From: Erythrobacter sp. F6033
GTDB lineage: Bacteria > Pseudomonadota > Alphaproteobacteria > Sphingomonadales > Sphingomonadaceae
DNA length: 64,000 nt
Direction of reading: 5' to 3'
Assembly: GCF_023016005.1 (NCBI RefSeq)
Contig: NZ_JALKAZ010000001.1
Span: 310,001-374,000 of the forward strand
Shown here one piece after another: positions 8,994-15,586 of the stretch. The notes below the pieces were generated by a model that was not told the origin of the DNA, searched no databases, and worked only from the letters and a program-made list of their open reading frames with translations. Made by a program: the position numbers and the translations under genes. Position 1 is the first letter of the stretch. Every line of letters starts with the position of its first letter.

Positions 8994-11164
8994 ACAATCC
9001 GCTTGATCTTGTCGAATTCAGCGGGCGTCAGAAGACACCGTATATTCCGCAAGGCGAAGCGAGCGAATGCGCGCTGGCTTGCATCGCGATGGTGGCGGGC
9101 TTTCACGGTTACAAGACCGACCTGATTGCGCTGCGCCAGCGATACGGGATGTCGCTCAAAGGCGCGAACCTTAAACAGGTCATGCAGGTGGCCGAGGATA
9201 TCGGTTTCAATGCACGGCCTCTTCGCGGTGAGATCGAGGACATGCCGCATCTCGCAATGCCCGCGATCCTGCATTGGAACCTCAATCACTTCGTTGTTCT
9301 GACCGCAATAACCGGCGGCGTGCGCGGCAAGCGCTATCACATCCACGATCCCGCTCGCGGCACATTGGTCCTGAGCGAAGACGATGTTTCACGGCATTGG
9401 ACCGGCGTTGCGCTCGACTTGATCCGGTCGGAAAGTTTCAAACCGAAGATCGAGAAGAAACAGCTCAACATCACCCAGCTCTGGTCTAAAATGACCGGTT
9501 TCTGGGGCACGATCCGCCAGATCGTCTTGCTGTCGCTCGTGATGCAGTTGGTAGTGCTCGCCACACCGTTCTTCCTGCAAATCTCTATCGACACGGTCTT
9601 TCCGGCGTTTGATACCGACCTTCTGTTCATGCTGGCTCTGGGTTTTGGCGGGTTGACCATTGTGAACCTGTTGGCAAGCTGGCTGCGATCGCTCATCCTT
9701 GTGACGCTCTCAAACTCGCTGTCCTATCAAGTGATCGTCAACCTGTTCCGGCATCTGGTGCGACTGCCGCTCGACTATTTCGAGAAACGCCATGTTGGCG
9801 ACATCATCTCCCGCTTTGGTTCAACGCAGCCGATTAGCCAGCTGATCAGCCAAGGCATGATCGCTGCCTTTATCGACGGCCTGATGGCGATCCTCACGCT
9901 GGCGTTGATGTTCGTCTATTCGCCGCTGCTGGGGGGCGTCGCTTGCGCCGCACTCGCGCTCTATGTCGGCCTCCGAATAGCATTTCTGCAATCGATCAAA
10001 CTGCGCAATCTCGATGTCATCACAACGATGGCAAAAGAGAACTCCAACTTTATCGAAAGCGTGCGCGGTATCTCCGCGATCAAGGCATTCGGTCAGGAAG
10101 GCAATCGCCAGCGTCTTTGGCAAAAGAGCAAGGCTGATGCGGTCAATGCGCAAGTGAAACTGGGCCGGCTGCAGGCTGCCTTTGATGCGCTCGGCCAGTT
10201 TGTCATCGGCGGCGAGCGGGTGATCTTTGTCTATATCGCGATCACGCTGGCATTCGATTCCATCCTGACCGTCGGCATGATCTTCGCGTTTCAGGCGTAT
10301 AAGCAGCAGTTCTTGGACGCAGGCATGCGGCTGACCGAACAGATGATCAACTATCAGATCGTGAAGGTCCACCTCACCCGCATATCGGACATTGCGCTGT
10401 CTCCGCTCGAAGAGGGCGAGGCCGAGAAAAGCAACGAAGAACCGGACTTTACCAAACCGCTTGTGCTCGACCGGGTGTTCTATCGTTACGGCACGAACGA
10501 GCCGATGGTGTTGCAGGGCGTGAACCTGACAATCGAGCCGGGCGAATTTATCGCGATCACTGGCCCTTCAGGCGGCGGCAAGACGACCCTGATGAAAATC
10601 CTGATGGGCCTGTTTGAGCCGACCAACGGCGCTGTGCGGTTGGGCGAGCGCCCGATCAGTTCCTATCGCAAAATCAAATACCGCCGCGCCATCGGATCGG
10701 TGGCGCAGGGCGATATGCTCTACGCTGGATCACTGGCTGAAAACATCGCGTTCTTCGATCCTGAGATCGATATGGAGCGCGTGCGCGAAGTGTCTCGGAT
10801 GGCGCAGATCGACGGCGAGATCGACGCGATGCCGATGGGATACGAGACGCTCGTAGGCGATATGGGATCGGTCCTATCCGGCGGGCAATTGCAGCGCGTG
10901 CTGCTGGCGCGTGCGCTCTATCCCGATCCAAAAGTGCTGATCCTCGATGAGGGCACTGCGAACCTCGATGCCGAGAATGAGGCTAAGATACTTGAAACGC
11001 TGAAGGGGCTGGAGATCACGCGCATAGCGGTCGCGCATCGGCCAGCGACGCTTGAGGCAGCGGAAAAGGTCTTCGAGGTCAAAGGCGGGCAGGCAAGACC
11101 CATAAATCAGAGTTCAATCAACCGAGTTGGAGGGGGAGCCAGTAAACTAATTTTAGAATTTTAG
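8990..11164 (+). CDS. Peptidase-containing ABC exporter (C39 / bacteriocin type)
   Basis: A 724-residue fused exporter that cleaves double-glycine leaders and exports the cargo. The N-terminal C39 peptidase has the catalytic Cys27 in EASECALAC, His100 in NHFVV and Asp120 in HDPA, so it looks active. A six-helix membrane domain spans about 165-450. The nucleotide-binding domain has Walker A GPSGGGKTTL near residue 524, LSGGQ near 628, Walker B VLILDEG near 648 and an H-loop AHRP. The start is the ATG of the ATGA overlap with hlyD. The cargo is almost certainly the GG-leader protein encoded next. Confidence 0.93.
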   Translation: MNNPLDLVEFSGRQKTPYIPQGEASECALACIAMVAGFHGYKTDLIALRQRYGMSLKGANLKQVMQVAEDIGFNARPLRGEIEDMPHLAMPAILHWNLNHFVVLTAITGGVRGKRYHIHDPARGTLVLSEDDVSRHWTGVALDLIRSESFKPKIEKKQLNITQLWSKMTGFWGTIRQIVLLSLVMQLVVLATPFFLQISIDTVFPAFDTDLLFMLALGFGGLTIVNLLASWLRSLILVTLSNSLSYQVIVNLFRHLVRLPLDYFEKRHVGDIISRFGSTQPISQLISQGMIAAFIDGLMAILTLALMFVYSPLLGGVACAALALYVGLRIAFLQSIKLRNLDVITTMAKENSNFIESVRGISAIKAFGQEGNRQRLWQKSKADAVNAQVKLGRLQAAFDALGQFVIGGERVIFVYIAITLAFDSILTVGMIFAFQAYKQQFLDAGMRLTEQMINYQIVKVHLTRISDIALSPLEEGEAEKSNEEPDFTKPLVLDRVFYRYGTNEPMVLQGVNLTIEPGEFIAITGPSGGGKTTLMKILMGLFEPTNGAVRLGERPISSYRKIKYRRAIGSVAQGDMLYAGSLAENIAFFDPEIDMERVREVSRMAQIDGEIDAMPMGYETLVGDMGSVLSGGQLQRVLLARALYPDPKVLILDEGTANLDAENEAKILETLKGLEITRIAVAHRPATLEAAEKVFEVKGGQARPINQSSINRVGGGASKLILEF

Positions 11165-11196
11165 AATTTCAATCATTCAACAAAAAGGGTTTTTAC

Positions 11197-12108
11197 ATGA
11201 AGCATGAAAACAGAAGCAAATTCAGAGTCCTTAATGAGGTTGAACTCGAAGCTGTTGGCGGTGGGTATTACAATGAAGACCCGATCCCGGATCCAATACA
11301 GGACGGCTTTCAAAACAGGCAGTCTGTTGCCGAGATGCTTGGCATCATGACAACGGGTGACGACGGTGGAGATGGCGGCAATGTGATCATTGTAACTGGA
11401 ACAAGAGGTGGCGACTCAGGTGACAGCAATGGCTCTGGCGGCGGCGCATCCACTAGTTGGAGCTTTACGATGGGTCCGGATTACGATCTTCTTGATCCTC
11501 TTTCAGATATCAACATGATGCTCGGTCAGTTGATGTTGGACCCTACTGATGTTTTCTCAGGCCTTTATGACTGGGGGAATGGAGTGATCACTGGGACGTT
11601 TATCGATTCCCAAACCGGCGCAATGTTTGACGTACCTTATAGCGGTTCTGGACCAAATGCTGGATGGGCTTACTCTAGTGAAGGATCTTCTTCCAGCTCA
11701 ACGAGCCAATCGGGCGATGGCGATGGTTCCTTTTACGGAGGCATGACATTCACCCCCATTGTAGGCGGAGGGTTCGGCCTTAGCGAAGGGGGCAACACTG
11801 GGCTATTCACCGTTGGCTGGGGCGGCACTCTAGAATTCGGCTATAGCGCTTCAGACGAGGTTGCTGCGGCCAATGCAGACAATAGTGGTCTACAGGTCCA
11901 TACTGCTCCACTTTCATTTCTTACCCCAGCTCATTGGGCGACTATGTTAGGTGGCATTGACTTCGACTTGGATCCTTTGACGATAGGGTTCCAATTGAAC
12001 ACTGGAATCCAGTTCTCAATTGACGAGAAACACTCAGATGAGAGCGAAGGAGGTGATAGCCCTGAATCACCTCCATCACAGTCAGGTGAGAACACCGAAG
12101 CATATTAA
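11197..12108 (+). CDS. Large double-glycine-leader secreted protein, candidate exporter cargo
   Basis: A 303-residue protein beginning MKHENRSKFRVLNEVELEAV followed by GGG. LNEVELEAVGG is a textbook C39 leader ending near residue 21. The mature part (about 280 residues) is very acidic, rich in Gly, Ser and Asp, and lacks a signal peptide. It has glycine-rich stretches, a VIIVTGTRGG segment that resembles the start of TonB-receptor plugs, and later a WGGTLEFGYS beta-like segment. AAAGGG lies before the ATG, and the gene starts 32 bases after the exporter. It is much larger than classical bacteriocins. I recognise no toxin or adhesin domain, so its activity is unknown. Confidence 0.8.
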   Translation: MKHENRSKFRVLNEVELEAVGGGYYNEDPIPDPIQDGFQNRQSVAEMLGIMTTGDDGGDGGNVIIVTGTRGGDSGDSNGSGGGASTSWSFTMGPDYDLLDPLSDINMMLGQLMLDPTDVFSGLYDWGNGVITGTFIDSQTGAMFDVPYSGSGPNAGWAYSSEGSSSSSTSQSGDGDGSFYGGMTFTPIVGGGFGLSEGGNTGLFTVGWGGTLEFGYSASDEVAAANADNSGLQVHTAPLSFLTPAHWATMLGGIDFDLDPLTIGFQLNTGIQFSIDEKHSDESEGGDSPESPPSQSGENTEAY

Positions 12109-12119
12109 TTGATGTTGAC

Positions 12120-12155
12120 AAGACAGGTCCCTAGACTTTTCTGGGGACCTGTCTT
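12120..12155 (+). terminator. Hairpin terminator after the GG-leader gene
   Basis: A perfect 12-bp stem, AAGACAGGTCCC at 12120-12131 and its complement at 12144-12155, with a 12-base loop. It is followed by CGACTTTTGG. The T tract is short and interrupted, so termination may be partial. Confidence 0.7.
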
Positions 12156-12189
12156 CGACTTTTGGTGCAACTCAAAACTGGAGATTTAG

Positions 12190-12930
12190 GTGCGGCTAGC
12201 CCATTCAATTATCGTACTGTGCGGCGTTCTTGCTAGCGCGTGCGCGGCTGAACCCAATGTTCACAAAAAAAGCCCATTGATTGAGGGCGTAATCGACAGA
12301 ACGTTCTACGAGAAGTTGGAGAAAGCCATACGCGACGGCCATCGAAGAATCCGATTGCAAAGCCCTGGCGGTAACGAACAAATTGCTCTTGATGCGAGCG
12401 TTTTGATCGCTGAAAATAAGATGCACATCGATGTAGTGGGCGTATGTGCTTCATCGTGCTCCCAGTTTTTGCTCCCATTCGCTGACAGAATTAGCCTAAA
12501 TCCGGAATCGGTCATTGTAATGCACGCCAACAGTTTTGGCATGGTAGAGCAGGGGTATGTGTCTTCTCAGACGCCTAGTTGGGATCTCGTTTCCGAGAAT
12601 CACAGAAAAACTATCGATACGTTTAGTCGCTTCGGCGTCGATACAGCTTTTCTCTCAATCGCGACGCATGCATCACAACCACTTTGTTACCTTAAGCCAA
12701 GCAGTGAAGGGAGGCGTGAAAGGGTTGTCATGCAGTTTACACAATGGGCCCCAACCGTGGACGACTTGTTGGTTTTTGGCTGGAAATTAGACCAAAGCAG
12801 TGATCTCTCACTTACCCAATCCCCGGCTTCGATAACCAACGCTTTTGTGCCGACAGCTCGGATTCGATTTACTTCGCCAGGCCCGCATTCCCATGGTCGC
12901 GAAATCAAGTCTTGTGATTTGAAGAACTGA
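12190..12930 (+). CDS. Secreted ClpP/crotonase-fold protein (COG3904-like)
   Basis: A 246-residue protein with an N-terminal export signal ending near LASACAAEP, possibly a lipoprotein. The middle matches periplasmic ClpP-like proteins: IRLQSPGGNEQIALDAS (oxyanion glycines), then VVGVCASSCSQFLLP with a candidate nucleophile Ser, then ISLNPESVIVMHANSF. It starts with GTG, with GGAG seven bases before. The next gene overlaps its stop by one base. In the island it could be a processing protease, a chaperone-like partner, or a factor protecting the producer. Family similarity is seen; the role is inferred. Confidence 0.65.
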   Translation: MRLAHSIIVLCGVLASACAAEPNVHKKSPLIEGVIDRTFYEKLEKAIRDGHRRIRLQSPGGNEQIALDASVLIAENKMHIDVVGVCASSCSQFLLPFADRISLNPESVIVMHANSFGMVEQGYVSSQTPSWDLVSENHRKTIDTFSRFGVDTAFLSIATHASQPLCYLKPSSEGRRERVVMQFTQWAPTVDDLLVFGWKLDQSSDLSLTQSPASITNAFVPTARIRFTSPGPHSHGREIKSCDLKN

Positions 12931-13265
12931 TGCTTCAATTCCTGGTTCTCTTCTTTTCTTGCCTCTCAATCGCGACGCTAATTTCTTTGAAAATTTGGTC
13001 GCGCTACAAAATTCGTCAAATCGATTTATTATTGATTTTCCTTAATATCTTGATCTTGCCGACAGCTCTAATAATGTTTGATTCCACACCTGATTTTAGT
13101 GATAGTGCGTCTTTGTATGTCGGCATTTTAATTGCTGCGATAGCTGCAATAACCACAGTTATTTATACAGCAAAATGGCGAGAAGGGGTTAGCTTCATTG
13201 CATTCCAATTCGCTTTTATATTCGTCTATTTTGTGCGGTTCATTCAAGGGGTAGATCTTTTTTGA
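12930..13265 (+). CDS. Small membrane protein, island-borne, unknown
   Basis: A 111-residue protein with about four hydrophobic segments: LQFLVLFFSCLSIATLISL, then LLLIFLNILILPTALIMF, LYVGILIAAIAAITTVIY and IAFQFAFIFVYFVRF. Its ATG shares its A with the stop of the ClpP-like gene (TGATG), so the two are translationally coupled. The gene is strikingly AT-rich. I do not recognise the family. Small polytopic proteins beside peptide exporters are often immunity proteins; here that is a guess. Confidence 0.6.
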   Translation: MLQFLVLFFSCLSIATLISLKIWSRYKIRQIDLLLIFLNILILPTALIMFDSTPDFSDSASLYVGILIAAIAAITTVIYTAKWREGVSFIAFQFAFIFVYFVRFIQGVDLF

Positions 13266-13625
13266 CTGCTTTGCCCAAAGTTCGATTTCAACGTCATCAA
13301 GCATTTAGTTAGCCTCGATCGAAGAGCTACGAACATTTCAGTCCTGCGAGATCGATTGATCAAACTTCGCGAAAGTACGATGTCCGCTTTCACCTCGCCA
13401 TAGTGGACGTTTGAAGAAGTTGGGAACTGTCCAATGAGCAGCCGTTCAATGGGTTTGGTTGAGGTCCGATGGCAAAATTGAATCGGCCAAAAGCGCTTTC
13501 ACAAGGAAATCGTGAAAACGATCCAGCTTTGCACTTTGGGTTCTCTGTGGGGCAAACAGAAGTTTGGGCTACTCAAGACATATAACGCTCTGGCAAATAG
13601 GGCTATTCCTAAACCATTCCATCAA
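13266..13625. other. Gene-free right end of the island
   Basis: About 360 bases with no credible frame on either strand. It is AT-richer than the core. No integrase remnant or inverted repeat pair was recognised. Confidence 0.55.
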
Positions 13626-13671
13626 ATTCGTAATGATGGGGTCAGAGGTTCGAGTCCTCTAAGCGGCACCA
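13626..13671 (+). repeat. Right copy of the 46-bp tRNA-Thr repeat (att-like)
   Basis: Identical to 6412-6457. It includes the anticodon loop 3' side, T-arm, acceptor 3' strand and CCA. The 5' half of a tRNA is absent upstream, so this is not a functional tRNA but a displaced 3' end, as left by site-specific integration. Confidence 0.92.
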
Positions 13672-13781
13672 CCTAATCTATGTGACTCATTTTGATGGCT
13701 GCGGAACGCTTGCAGACCATGTGCCTCATCGCAGCTGAACTAGGTCGGTATGCCGAGCGGGAAATGGCGGATGCGAACAGC

Positions 13782-14591
13782 CTAGCGTGATGCAGAGGGA
13801 GCGCCCATTTGCGCACCGTATAGCGTTTTGAACGCCTTTGTGCGTTCCTCAACCAGCCTGTTTTCCCTTTGGTGGTACAGAACGCCTGCGGCGATCGTGA
13901 CAACGCCCAGCAATGCTAGAATAGTTGGGAAAGGTGCACCGCTCCATGAATGAAGAGCGCTGTATGCAACAATTAGCGTCCCCCAGATCATCACTGGCAG
14001 GCCCAGCCATGACCGGCCGAAAGTTTTTAGAAAATCCCACAGCATCATGCGGTTGTCAGTTTCGCGATACAAACGCGCATAACCTGCAACAGACCAATCC
14101 ATGTCCCAGCCTTGCCGGCTCACCCGCCAACGCCGATAAATCAGCGCGCCCATCACAATAAGAAGAGCCATAGTGGTTGGTGTGCTTTTCTGGATCGCAT
14201 AGGCGAGCGGGATAATGTCCGGAATAATGTCCCGTGCGTAGTGAAAGATAACGCTGCACCCTTGCAAAGCGGTGCAAAAGAGAGGCCAGAAGCGCCTCGC
14301 ATTGAGAGCCAATGCCAGAAAGCCTGTCAGCCCAATGAGGTCCGACAGGACCGAGATTTGGTCGACCGCTGCAAATTCTGGCTGAGCACTTTTACCTGCG
14401 TAGCCCAGCGCTTGAACCACGAACATGAAAACGAAGGTAAGCACGCCGAATCGCTCTGGCACGCCGCCTTCCCTGTAGTTGGGTTTTTGACGTGCGCTTT
14501 CGATCCAATCCCAAAGGGCTAGCCCGACCGAGACAATCAGCGCGCCATAAATTACCGCAATACTGGTTTGTTCAAGGTCGGGCAGAGTCAC
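13782..14591 (-). CDS. Polytopic membrane protein, unknown
   Basis: A 269-residue protein with about six membrane segments, for example SIAVIYGALIVSVGLALWDW, FGVLTFVFMFVVQALGYA, PTTMALLIVMGALIY, LGLPVMIWGTLIVAYSAL and ILALLGVVTIAAGVLY. It ends in a charged, Arg/Glu-rich cytosolic tail. It starts at a GTG that overlaps the upstream gene's TAG (TAGTG), so translation is coupled. It is the last of a three-gene minus-strand set with a coiled-coil protein and a tethered LuxR-type regulator. I recognise no family; a sensing or transport role would be a guess. Confidence 0.65.
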   Translation of the reverse strand: MTLPDLEQTSIAVIYGALIVSVGLALWDWIESARQKPNYREGGVPERFGVLTFVFMFVVQALGYAGKSAQPEFAAVDQISVLSDLIGLTGFLALALNARRFWPLFCTALQGCSVIFHYARDIIPDIIPLAYAIQKSTPTTMALLIVMGALIYRRWRVSRQGWDMDWSVAGYARLYRETDNRMMLWDFLKTFGRSWLGLPVMIWGTLIVAYSALHSWSGAPFPTILALLGVVTIAAGVLYHQRENRLVEERTKAFKTLYGAQMGAPSASR

Positions 14592-14905
14592 TAGCCATTC
14601 ACCAGTTTGAGTTTAGTGGCCCTAGCAGCGGGACATTCCCAAGGGAGATCGGCTTTGATAGCATCTTTCTCAGCGCGCGCATGTGCCAGAGCCAGTTTCT
14701 CACGGGCCTCATTCAGCCGCGATTGCGTGCCCGAGATGAAGTTGAGGGTCCGCTGACCGTCCAGCTGTCCCATATTGCTCTCCGTGCGAATGGTGCGGGC
14801 AAACGACGCCAGCTCGTCCATTTCGTTTTGCAGCCGATCGAGATTGTCCATCGCTTCGTGAAAGCGAATGCTCATTTCACGGCCCATCTGATCCAAATTC
14901 GACAT
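14591..14905 (-). CDS. Small coiled-coil protein
   Basis: A 104-residue soluble, heptad-rich protein. The long helix spans about residues 5-85 (MSIRFHEAMDNLDRLQNEMD and SRLNEAREKLALAHARAEKD). It has no signal peptide or enzyme motif. AGGA precedes the ATG. It is coupled to the membrane protein downstream by the TAGTG overlap, which suggests that the two proteins interact. Function unknown. Confidence 0.6.
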   Translation of the reverse strand: MSNLDQMGREMSIRFHEAMDNLDRLQNEMDELASFARTIRTESNMGQLDGQRTLNFISGTQSRLNEAREKLALAHARAEKDAIKADLPWECPAARATKLKLVNG

Positions 14906-14932
14906 TGTCTTGTCCTACTGCGCCAGGCGCGT

Positions 14933-15412
14933 TCAAGGTTTAGACGTTTGAGACACATATGAGCTGTGGTCCTGTGCAAAGTCGAGACCGGTTCGAGCAG
15001 CTGTCAGCAGCATCACAAGGATGAAGACAACGCCTGCCAACCGCCACCATTTGCCGCCAAGCTGAGCGTCCAAAACGTCAAGACGCGAGACCGGAACATC
15101 GGGTATCGACATATCCGTTGCGTCTTGATTGTCGTTTTTGGATTTGGCGGTATCTTTTCCAAGTCGGGAAATTCCACGTTCGGCTTTTCCGCACTCGTCG
15201 AGCAGCCTTTCGTATTCGATGACAGTCGGGTTCTTCCTGGATGTACCAAGCTTTCGGGCGGCTTTTTCAATATGAACTTCAACGGTCCGCTCGCTTATGC
15301 CTAGGCGAGCGGCGATCACCTTGTTCTCCAGCCTTTCAAGCGCCAGATCGAGCACTTGAGCTTGGCGCTGCGTCAGCGACGAAAGTGGATTGGTGGCTTG
15401 ATTCTCGTCCAT
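14933..15412 (-). CDS. Tail-anchored LuxR/GerE-type regulator (second copy of the architecture)
   Basis: A 159-residue protein with an N-terminal GerE domain (LTQRQAQVLDLALERLENKV, then ARLGISERTVEVHIEKAARKLG). A polar linker and one C-terminal membrane segment (WWRLAGVVFILVMLLTAA) follow, with a short tail outside. It has no sensor domain. It is 27 bases upstream of the coiled-coil gene and likely heads the three-gene operon. The protein at 2774-3376 has the same layout. A model in which the membrane anchor controls DNA access is inference. Confidence 0.75.
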   Translation of the reverse strand: MDENQATNPLSSLTQRQAQVLDLALERLENKVIAARLGISERTVEVHIEKAARKLGTSRKNPTVIEYERLLDECGKAERGISRLGKDTAKSKNDNQDATDMSIPDVPVSRLDVLDAQLGGKWWRLAGVVFILVMLLTAARTGLDFAQDHSSYVSQTSKP

Positions 15413-15510
15413 TGAGGAAGTGCTTTAGCAGGTCTCGAAATGGGACCAAGACTCTCATAGTGAACGGGCCAATGGCTTCGGTTGCAGCTTTGCGCATCCT
15501 GGAACGAAAC

Positions 15511-15542
15511 GAGGCGCCGCCGGGAGAGTGTGGCGGCGCCTC
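15511..15542 (-). terminator. Terminator of the minus-strand TonB receptor gene
   Basis: An 11-bp perfect GC-rich stem (GAGGCGCCGCC at 15511-15521 with its complement at 15532-15542) and a 10-base loop. On the minus strand it is followed by GTTTCGTT. It lies 44 bases past the receptor's stop. Confidence 0.75.
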
Positions 15543-15586
15543 GCAAACCGACGATTGTCAGTCTTTGGCGTTATGTTTGCGCGAGC

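Larger units (their letters stand above)
6458..13671 (+). mobile_element. tRNA-Thr genomic island with peptide-export operon, no integrase
   Basis: The segment is bounded by the 46-bp tRNA-Thr repeat. It holds only accessory genes: an unknown 114-aa protein, HlyD, a C39-ABC exporter, a GG-leader protein, a ClpP-like secreted protein and a membrane protein. The distal part (about 11.1-13.6 kb) reads clearly more AT-rich than the flanks. I found no integrase, excisionase or transposase frame on either strand. It is therefore either a degraded island, one mobilised in trans, or the residue of a larger element. The island itself is inferred from the repeat and content. Confidence 0.8.

Noticed and set aside
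9821..10372. A 183-codon minus-strand frame inside the ABC exporter
   Set aside because: Shadow of the exporter's transmembrane domain; His/Asp/Arg-rich with no family pattern.
13626..13671. A second tRNA-Thr gene
   Set aside because: Only the 3' part from the anticodon loop onward is present; the acceptor 5' strand, D-arm and half the anticodon stem are missing.
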